A stretch of DNA of 64,000 nt from Orobanche coerulescens (Eukaryota; Streptophyta; Magnoliopsida; Lamiales; Orobanchaceae), in the NCBI GenBank assembly GCA_033398695.1, contig CM065806.1:43549001-43613000 (forward strand). Reading direction: 5' to 3'. The translations under genes and the position numbers were made by a program. Shown piece after piece: positions 56,023-64,000 of this stretch. A model generated the notes under the pieces. It saw only the letters and a program-made list of their open reading frames with translations. It ran no database searches and was not told the origin of the DNA. Numbering within the stretch: the first letter of the stretch is position 1; each line of letters starts with the position of its first letter.

Positions 56023-57545
56023 TGACGCACCAAAATTAGTTATTTATATTTTTCCTTGGCTCACTTCTACTAACTAGTAGTATCGGCAAGTAAGGGTCGA
56101 TCCCACGGATAACGGTAAATCAATTAGACTAACTAAGGATTAAATACTTTTAGCAATTAAAATAAAATAAAAACGAAAGGGGGGGGTTCGATTTCCGACC
56201 TTAACTAAAATAAATTGCGTAAAATAAATTAAATTAAAATAAACAAAGGAAATAAAATACGAAAATATCAATTAGAGAATAATCTAGTTCTTGTCTCCGT
56301 TATCCACCGTTTCCAATTAATTCAAGTTTCAATGCAGCGCTTATCTCTTCTCTAATCTCATGAACTCCTATTCCGAAGCCAACAACAAGCTCTGTTGACC
56401 TCAATTATTTCTTAAGTTTATTCAATTAAAACAAGCTCTTTAATCGAACCTATCTATACGGTGGATTCAAAACAAGCTCTTCAAATCTCGCTCGCTAGAT
56501 GCATTAAAAACCAAAATAATGGAATAGGCAAGATATTAAGTTCATAAGCTCGACTTAAGGGATCTCGATTTTGTGTTATCCAATTGGGAAAAGATCAATT
56601 GTTTGCTACTTGTGAAATTAAAATTGCAACAATTACGGATTACAACTCAATTTCTAGCATAAGACATAAAACTCCTAATCTAGTTAGCCAAACCAAATCC
56701 AGAAATTAATTGGCATAGTCGAGAATTCAATAACACAAAAGTAATTCAAGAGAATTCGAGTTGAGAATACGCTGCAGGATTAAAACATGGATAATTCAAA
56801 TACGGTTTCAAACTTCACTAAGAACTAGAATAGAAAATTAGCCGGACATGTTGGCTTTAGAAAACAGCAAATTAAAGATAGACATGAAAAGATAGAAATT
56901 CAAACGGTATAGTCTTCTTCTTCCACATCGGAATCGGCTCGGTTGCTCCGGCGAAAAATAGGTTCGGTCGTCCCTTGTAATTTCTTTTGCTCCAGCCGTG
57001 AATTCTTCCCTCCAGTCGTGAATTTGCTGTTCCAAGGTGATAATAATTCCAGCCCTCCTCTCCTTTTATATTTATTCCTTATCTCCTAGTTTCCTTCTTT
57101 AATTAGAACTTCTTCCTTCTTGAGTTTTAATTTCCTTGGAGTCTTTATTCCCAAATCTATTCAAATTCCTTTTTCCAGCATATGGACTGATTTATTGCCT
57201 TGTGGAACTGATTGGGGTGGTTTGGAGTCGTTTCTTGGGCCCCAAGTAAGATTATTTTCGTAACAGGATTGACACTGGGCCAGCGAACTGACATTGGGCC
57301 ACCCAGTGTCGCGCGATATTTTCTTTATTTAAGCCCAAATTAACTTGGCTTGGTCTGTTTGATGATCCAAATTACTCCTTGAGCTTAAAAACTCCATCAA
57401 ACACCTAAATTAAACAACAAATTGCCAAGTGAAGTAAATTGTATCCAAAATATAAATATATGGAAAATCACCAAGTGTGCCAACATAAAATCCATTAAAA
57501 CCTTATAATTACCAATGATTTTAGCACACTATTTTCGTTCTACCA
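56023..57545 (-). repeat. AthR 3' LTR (boundaries tentative)
   Basis: It starts next to the PPT (minus-strand TGGTAGAACG at 57545). The end near 56023 is a guess based on TG/CA ends and on the change in sequence. It holds GACACTGGG / CCCAGTGTC arms (57271-57310) and poly-G (56179-56186). The only ORF (57035-56838, minus) is small and probably chance. Confidence 0.55.
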
Positions 57546-57563
57546 AATCTCCCCAAACTTAAA
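57546..57563 (-). other. AthR polypurine tract
   Basis: Minus-strand TTAAGTTTGGGGAGAT, adjacent to the LTR. Compare AthL AAGTTTGGGGGAG. Confidence 0.65.
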
Positions 57564-58828
57564 CCAATCCTTGTCCTCAAGCATAATTCGAGTGAAAGAA
57601 TTTCAAGAAGCATGTATTGAAAAATCCAAGATGGTAGCCATTTTCAAGGGAGAATAAATAATCATGAACAAGTAAGAAGAAAATTAAAGTACCTCAACCA
57701 ATCTCAACATCTTCATTGGCATCAAGTGAGAGAAAATTCAATGGTCTCACAAGGGGTCACTCTCGCTCAAGTAGATATAGGGATTTTTAAGCAATCACTC
57801 ACGTCAAAACATGGTGTGTCATCACAACATACTCGCACAAAAATCAAATCTCCACTACTTAGATGAACTCATGCATATAATCAAAAGGGCTTTTATGGTT
57901 GTAACGGGGCTTTAGGTATGGGTAGGATAAAAAAAAATAAAGGATTCGTTGGTCAAGACTAATCATGAAGTTAAGTGCATAACAAATCCTACAAACAATG
58001 AAGCACCAGCCTTTCCTTGAGCACCCTTTAGGAAACATGTAATCGCATAGCCACGAAAGATCAATTGAGTTCAGTGGCTTTAACAACATTCGAGGGGGGT
58101 ATTTTTACGCCCCCCCCCCTTTTTTTTTTCGGCCTTATAATTTCTCCTAACTTCAGCACCTTATTTTTTTTTTCACTTCTCCACCCACTTTTTAATAATT
58201 CCTTGCCTTCCCTCGACTTGTTACACACCTAATTCACAACCAAATCTTGACCAAGGGTTCAAACGGATGAATTTTCACCAAAAATTAGATAATGGCTAAT
58301 AAAATGTGCTGGATCAAAGGATAAGGCTTAGGCTCAAATGGGATTCTAATGGCGATTATGACGAGGTGGGAAAATATAAGCCAAGGGGGTTATTCCTAAT
58401 TTACCTTTATCACTTTACTGCATGAGAACACTAACATAGTCTTGACATGAATAATTGATTAAGTTCTAGTATGAACACAATACGTTTGACCCCACAAGAA
58501 GAAATAGTGAGCATGTATATGTATAATTATTTATATGTGTATATATATATATATATTTTGCTCTACGGCTCAAAACTCACGAATAAAAAAAAAACTTGTG
58601 CCATGAATCCCTCACACTTTTATCCAAATTAAAAATCAAGACTAGTGAACTACCCTAGTTAAAATCAAACTAGTCAATCATATTCATTTCCTATGTCAAG
58701 CCACACTCAAATCCCCAATACACGCACTTGAATCAATCACAAAAATTTAGCTACGGACGCAAAATTAAAGTCATCACAATTTTCAATTTCAACCAAACGT
58801 TCCAAATCCAACTTCCACAAACTTAAAA
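57564..58828 (-). other. AthR spacer between env-like ORF and PPT
   Basis: 1.26 kb, AT-rich, no supported gene. It contains homopolymer runs (poly-C then poly-T near 58110-58129) and a (TA)n run (58539-58557). An ORF of 76 codons (58089-57859) has no recognisable feature. Confidence 0.5.
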
Positions 58829-60464
58829 TTAAGTACATACTCCAAATAAACAAAGGAAAAGAAAAATAAAGCATAGTAAAAGAAAGTCTAGAATAGGAAT
58901 CACCGGGCTAATGAGGACGATGGCCTCCAACTGCTCAGTCAAACGATCCACCTTGGCTTGGAGCGCGCGATGTCCCTCCTCAAGCTGCTCGATCCGATGC
59001 CTCACCTCGGTCTCTGTAGCCGATTCCCCTGCCCGGCTTGTGCTCGCGCCGGCTTTCTGAGCCCTTGCCACCGGGATGTCTGAAGGAATGGAAGGAAGGC
59101 TCTTGTGCAACATTTTTAAATTTCTCTCCTCCCATGGCGAAGTGTATGCAGTGTTTGGTAAAGCTATCATCTCACTTGCCGATATTCGCCACTTAAAAGT
59201 TCTTTCATTTTTTTCTAAAATGCCCATTTTTGTAAGAAGATTTCTGTCCAGTTTTTCCGCTGCCCCGACCGGAAACCGCCCGCTGAAATCAGCCCCGGCG
59301 TACCGAGCTACAGCCGTGACCCAGCCCGCCATTACAATTGGATTTTTCGAAATATCATCCCCAATAAGCATCATCAATAAATCTTTAACATATTTCACCC
59401 TTTTTCTAAAACAGCTCAAAATCTGCACCACATTCCGATTTGAGTATCTCTCAGGGTTTCGAATAGCGGTGGCCTTAGTTTTTCCCGCAGCAAATGGACT
59501 GGCATCATTCGTAATCATTTGCCAAATCTCATTCTCGGGTGGTATGTCATCCTCTTCGTCGGGTTCGGCAGTCAGCCCAAGTGCTCGGCCGAACTGCTCA
59601 ACCCCCCATATATACCCCTTACCATTCAAACAAAAATAAAAGGTCCCTTTCTTTTCAAAATCTCCTTTCCAAATTGAACTAAAAAATTCATAAGTGAGAT
59701 TCTCATAAACTTCCCAGTTCCCAGTTGCCAATCTCTCCCACCCCAGCACACTCAACAATGCCATAACATCATCATACAATCCCAATTGTCTCAAAATAAT
59801 CTCATCAATATAGACTGAGGGAATTACCTTTCGTTCCATGAGTTTGCGGTAGCGTGTAACCTATCCGGGGGATCCAAAGGCGACATTATAACGGTTCGGT
59901 AGGCCGAGGAGACTCTTGCGTCTTTCTCTTACTGGAGGTCGAGCTGGGTTCCCGGTTTGCATAGAGTCGTGCTGCTGGTCGGTCTCCTTTTCCTTTCCTC
60001 TTTCGTCTGTCGGTCGTGGCTCGTCTTCAGAATTGCGTTCGGGTTGGGGTGCATGTTCCGAACCATTCCCCTCGACTGTTGTGGAACTCGATGTCTCTGC
60101 GCCATACCATGTAAGTAGCAATGGGGGCAGCGGTAATAATTGACAGATTACATCAGGGGCCATATCGTCCTCGGTGACTGGTGGTGCGACCGACGAGGGC
60201 GGAGAGGGTGGCGGTGTGGGCTCGTCTCTCAAGCCACGGCTCGGCAATGTCTGGATATGTTTCCCCTTATTTGAATTTTGACCCGGCGCCCGCCGCTTCG
60301 GTTTTTTTGTGAGTGGTTCGTCGGTCGCTGGTCGGCCGACCCTTCGTTTTCCGGCGGTGGAGGGTTTTGTCGCAGGTGCTTCGGGCTCGGTGAGGTCGTA
60401 CAAGGTCGGCGCCCTAGGGTTATTCCTCCAGCCGATTGACGTTCCTTGTTTCTTTTCCGGTCAT
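58829..60464 (-). pseudogene. AthR env-like (post-pol) ORF with C-terminal membrane segment
   Basis: The likely ATG at 60464 is one base out of frame with the rest (open from 60460 to 59861). A TAG at 59863-59861 interrupts the frame, which continues from 59860 to 58829. The first third is Pro-rich and basic (KKPKRRAPGQNSNKGK). The middle (LYDDVMALLSVLGW, FFSSIWKG, YIWGVEQFGRALGL) is the Athila env-like domain shared with AthL. The C-terminus has a coiled coil (VRHRIEQLEEGHRALQAKVD) followed by a strongly hydrophobic stretch (FLLLCFIFLFLCLFGV), a probable transmembrane helix, ending at once. AthL lacks this helix. Function is unknown; a retroviral-type envelope role is not proven for Athila. 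Confidence 0.75.
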
Positions 60465-60482
60465 GATGGTCGGCGAGGGTGT

Positions 60483-60502
60483 CTGCAGAAAAGAGGGGTG
60501 GC
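60483..60502 (-). promoter_or_regulatory. Candidate 3' splice site before the AthR env-like ORF
   Basis: The minus strand reads CCACCCCTCTTTTCTGCAG then ACACC, a good plant pyrimidine tract with CAG, about 18 bp before the ATG at 60464. AthL has a comparable site. Confidence 0.45.
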
Positions 60503-60786
60503 TACGTCAGTTGGGAAGACCGGGGGATAATCGACTCTACTGCTCTATGAGGGAGAAGGGGTTGTTTTTTTTTTGGAAAAAGAAATTAATAAGTAATAAG
60601 GAGTAAAAAGGGAAGAAGACTTAAGAAGGAAATAAGTATAAAAGGAAATAAGCAGGTAAAATATTTCTAAAAAGTTAAAAAAAACTGACGACTAAGGAAA
60701 AAAATATGCGAAAAATTAAAAACTAATTGGGTTGCCTCCCAATAAGCGCCCTTTTTTTACGTCGTTGGCTCGACGAACTCCCTGTT
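60503..60786 (-). other. AthR spacer between pol and the env-like ORF, with conserved hairpin
   Basis: Short (under 300 bp) compared with 1.2 kb in AthL. It holds TTGGGAGGCAACCCAA (60742-60727, minus strand) and an A-rich or T-rich stretch. There is no ORF. Confidence 0.6.
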
Positions 60787-61660
60787 TTATATTTCAGATG
60801 GGTCCTCGAGTTTGAATTCTTCCTTATTAGTCGCCGTAAATCCTTCGCGATAGGGTTTTAGGAGATGGCCGTTAACCTTGAAAATTTTTCGTGTCTTTAG
60901 ACTTTGAACTTCAATCACTCCATGAGGAAAAATATTGATAATTATAAATGGACCAATCCAGCGGGATCGCAACTTGCCCGGAAATAATTTGAGTCGAGAG
61001 TGGTAGAGTAGCACTTTTCACCTTCGACGAAGTCTTTCCTTATTATTTTTGAATCATGGAACGCCCTTGTCTTTTCTTTGTAAATTGCTGCATTTTCGAA
61101 CGCATCGTTTCGTATCTCTTCCAATTCTTGCAATTGCAACTTCCGGTGGGTGCCTGATTCGTCAAAATTCATATTGCACTTCTTGATTGCCCAAAAGGCA
61201 CGATGCTCGAGCTCGACGGGAAGGTGGCACGGTTTGCCATAGACCAAGTGATACGGTGACATGCCAATTGGTGTTTTATATGCCGTCCTATAGGCCCAAA
61301 GCGCGTCGTCGATTTGTAAGCTCCAATCCTTCCGATTTGGTTGAACTGTTTTCTCCAAGATTTCTTTTATCTCCTTATTGGATGTTTCGGCTTTCCCATT
61401 TGATTGCGGGTGATAGGAGGTGGACACCTTGTGCAAGACTCGATATTTCCTTAGGAGTGCCTCAATTATTCGATTTTTGAAATGCTTTCCCCGATCGCTT
61501 ATTATAGCCCTTGGAATTCCGAATCTAGCGAAGATATTAGTCTTAATAAATTGGGCCACTACTTTAGAATCATTGATACGTAATCCACGAAGAGTAAAAT
61601 ATAAAGATTCCCATATGAGGAGGGAAAGGGTCGCATGAAGTCCATGCCCCAAATGTCGAA
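60787..61660 (-). pseudogene. AthR integrase core and C-terminus, frameshifted
   Basis: Continues from the pol frame after a deletion near 61572: VDYVS is followed directly by NDSKVV in another frame, so about ten residues of the core are lost. The catalytic residues remain (Asp in WGMDFM upstream, SDRGKHF, and Glu in [12 protein letters not shown]). A one-base loss in an A run near 61013 shifts the frame before the GPY/F module ([12 protein letters not shown]), which then runs to a stop at 60787. Confidence 0.85.
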
Positions 61661-64000
61661 GATTTCACAAACCAAGATAGGATTTTTAGGCATTTGATTG
61701 CGTCGAGAAATATTAACCGTTCTTTGACAATTATCACACGTCTTGCAAAAATCATAAGCATCTCTAAATAGCGAAGGCCAATAAAAACCACTTTCCAAAA
61801 CCTTATGTGCTGTCCTTCTTGAACCGAAGTGTCCTCCGCATGCATACGAGTGACAAAAAGCGATAATTGAATGAAATTCAGCCTCTGGTACACATCTTCG
61901 AATCATTTGACCTGAACAATGCTTCCATAGATAAGGATCATCCCACACGTAGTATTTGGCATCACTTCTGAGTTTATCCCTCCTGGCCCGTGTCATTCCA
62001 GCAGGCAAAATATTGGCTACGAGAAAATTCACTAAATCGGCATACCATGGTGCTGCAGAGTCTGACACTGGGTCACCCAGTGTCGAACAGTCCTCCCAGT
62101 GTTGAGTGGCGGAATATAATTGTTCGTCGGGGAAACTGTCACACATAGGTTTTCCATAATTTTCTAAGGCTAACCGGCTCAGGTGATCGGCCACCAAATT
62201 TTCGGACCCTTTCTTATCCTTGATCTCCACGTTGAATTCTTGAAGAAGTAGGATCCATCGAATAAGTCTCGGTTTCGCCTCTTTTTTGGCTAACAAATAT
62301 CGTAGGGCAGCGTGATCTGAGAAAATAATGACCTTGGTCCCGAGTAGGTAGGAACGGAATTTTTCTAGTGCAAAGACCACGGCCAAAAACTCCTTCTCGG
62401 TTGTAGAATAATTTGCTTGGGTTGGGTCCAGTGTTTTTGAGGCGTAATAAATTACATGGGGCGCTCTCTCCACTCTTTGGCCCAAGACAGCCCCTACCGC
62501 GTAGTCGCTTGCATCGCACATCAATTCGAATGGCAATTCCCAATTTGGTGGTTGAATTATGGGTGATGTTGTTAGCAATTGCTTCAACTTGTCAAAGGCG
62601 GCCTTGCATTCGTTGTTCATGTTAAACTCTACTTCCTTCTGGAGAAGCTTGCATAAGGGCGCCGCTATCCTCGAAAAATCCTTGATGAACCTCCTATAAA
62701 AACCTGCATGGCCAAGAAAAGAACGTACTTCCCGCACTGTGGCGGGGTAAGGCAAAGTGGCAATAATATCAATTTTGGCTTTATCAACTTCAATTCCTTT
62801 TTCCGAGAGTAGATGCCCTAAAACTATTCCTTGTTTTACCATAAAATGGCATTTTTTCCAATTAAGTACGAGATTAGTTTCTACACAACGTTTTAAAATA
62901 AGGGTGAGATTTTCTAGGCATATATCAAATGAATCCCCATACACACAAAAATCATCCATGAATATTTCAATGATATTTCCTACGTACTCGGTAAAAATGC
63001 TTACCATACACCTTTGGAAAGTGGTGGGTGCGTTGCATAGTCCGAAGGGCATCCGTCGATAGGCGAATGTGCCGAAGGGGCAAGTGAATGTCGTCTTTTC
63101 TTGGTCTTCGAGTGCGATTGCAATTTGAAAGTATCCCGAAAACCCATCCAAGAAACAATAGTACGCATGTCCGGCAAGCCTTTCAATCATTTGATCTATA
63201 AATGGCAAGGGAAAATGATCTTTTCGGGTCATTGAATTCAGCTTGCGGAAATCGATGCAAACCCTCCATCCAGTTTGTATACGACTAGGAACAAGTTCTC
63301 CTTCTTGATTCTCGACCACGGTAATTCCGGATTTCTTTGGGACGACTTGCGTTGGGCTTACCCATTTGCTATCGGATATTGGAAAGATCAGCCCTACGTC
63401 GAGGAGCTTAAGAATTTCCTTTTTCACTACCTCCATCATTGGTGGATTCAACCTTCGTTGTGCTTCTCGTGTGGGCTTGGCGTCCTCCGTTAATAGAATT
63501 CGATGCATGCATAGGGCTGGACTAATTCCTTTAATGTCGGCTATAGTCCACCCAATGGCTTCCTTATATTCTTTGAGAACTTTTAGCAAAGCCTTTTCTT
63601 GATTAGGACTCAGCTCCGCCGAAATAATGACGGGTAAGGTTTCGTCGGCTCCCAGATGTGCGTATTTTAAGTGTTGTGGCAATGGTTTTAGCTCCATCTC
63701 GGGTGCGTGCATAATCGAAGGCTCGATCTTCCGGTGTTCCTCATTAAGTCGAATGAAGTTTGCTTCCCTTTTCGTTCTGATCGGTCCCGCCCCCTTCAAG
63801 GAACCTACGACTTCGAACAACTCTCTTGAAATTTCAAATGCTTCTTCATCGTTGGTTCCTACATCCCTTGTGAGTGCTACCTCGAGTGCGTCCCTGAAAT
63901 GTAAATCAAACACTTCCTCGACAAGAGGGTCAATCACGCTTAATGCAAAAAGAGAGCAATCTTCCTCAGGGAATTTCATAGCATCATAAATATTAAACCG
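61559..64000 (-). pseudogene. pol: AthR pol: reverse transcriptase, RNase H, integrase N-terminus
   Basis: The frame is open from the window edge ([14 protein letters not shown]) to 61559, at least 813 codons without a stop. Reverse transcriptase has [20 protein letters not shown], the catalytic FMDDFCVYG (62936-62962) and [18 protein letters not shown]. RNase H has [35 protein letters not shown] and [10 protein letters not shown] linker with a DNA palindrome (62064-62084) follows, then the integrase zinc-binding part ([20 protein letters not shown]) and [10 protein letters not shown]. Long open reading suggests a fairly young element, broken mainly at the integrase. Protease and gag are beyond the edge. 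Confidence 0.9.
62064..62084. repeat. Perfect palindrome in the AthR pol linker
   Basis: GACACTGGGT, one base, ACCCAGTGTC. A third half-arm (CCCAGTGTT) is at 62095. The same arms recur in the AthR LTR (57271-57310). Confidence 0.85.

Larger units (their letters stand above)
56023..64000 (-). mobile_element. AthR: Athila-clade Ty3/gypsy retrotransposon (-), runs off the right edge
   Basis: On the minus strand from the window edge: end of the post-protease segment, reverse transcriptase, RNase H, integrase, conserved hairpin, env-like ORF, spacer, PPT and 3' LTR. Gag, protease and the 5' LTR lie to the right of the window. It has the same architecture as AthL but is clearly diverged. Confidence 0.88.

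Noticed and set aside
58500..58560. Possible promoter from TATATA sequence
   Set aside because: It is a (TA)n microsatellite in a non-coding spacer, with no gene placed to use it.
59076..59639. 187-codon plus-strand ORF
   Set aside because: Antisense shadow of the AthR env-like ORF, which has a homologue in AthL in its own frame.
1..64000. Endogenous pararetrovirus, DNA transposon or rRNA/tRNA genes
   Set aside because: No movement-protein, coat-protein or transposase motif was seen, and no tRNA or rRNA signature. All reverse transcriptases found belong to copia or gypsy elements with LTRs.

Overview
This window looks like plant nuclear DNA, most likely pericentromeric or intergenic heterochromatin of a plant with a large, repeat-rich genome. 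I see no host gene, tRNA, rRNA or bacterial feature. Almost every base can be assigned to LTR retrotransposons, mostly old, broken and nested, of clades typical of plants: Ty3/gypsy Athila and Tekay (a chromovirus), Ty1/copia of two or more lineages, and a gag-only non-autonomous gypsy family that I call TRG here. The species cannot be told from the sequence.

Layout. 1-3365: 3' part of an Athila element (AthL, +): integrase tail, spacer, env-like ORF with two nonsense codons, polypurine tract (PPT), start of the 3' LTR. 3366-5985: TRG1 (-), truncated. 5986-14847: Tekay element TekA (+): gag remnant, no pol, and a long 3' LTR that is split by a complete, young TRG2 (8060-12594, target-site duplication ATACC, intact gag). 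14848-16599: TRG3 (-), truncated. 16600-20609: two divergent LTRs of one Tekay-like family (TekB) in inverted orientation around a small copia fragment, which itself holds a TRG solo LTR (TRG4, duplication ATTTT). 20610-21123: LTR fragment TRG5. 21124-36300: a tandem copia array, LTR-internal-LTR-internal, whose second internal region switches in frame to a SIRE-like copia pol. 36433-40785 and 49793-49956: an old Tekay-like LTR (TekC) split by a structurally complete Tekay element, TekD (40786-49792, LTRs about 2.07 kb, duplication TGTCT, chromodomain). 49957-50461: a 57/54-bp minisatellite. 50462-about 56022: copia element Cop2 (-) without a recognisable 5' LTR. About 56023-64000: a second Athila (AthR, -) with 3' LTR, PPT, env-like ORF and pol, running off the right edge.

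How the parts work together. TRG elements keep LTRs, a primer-binding-like site, a PPT and gag but encode no protease, reverse transcriptase or integrase, so they must be moved by enzymes of another element. Most other coding regions carry stops and frameshifts. The insertion order is readable in part: TRG2 is younger than TekA, TRG4 is younger than the copia fragment, and TekD is younger than TekC.

The most unusual signal is a set of short palindromes in arrays. Tekay LTRs carry clusters of a 12-bp palindrome with an invariant CGYRCG core and differing arms (TAGCGCACGCTA, TAGCGTACGCTA, TAACGTACGTTA, TTACGTACGTAA), mostly just upstream of the TATA box. The two Athila elements carry different palindromes of their own. 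Also notable are the in-frame chimeric copia and the env-like ORFs preceded by splice-acceptor-like sequence.
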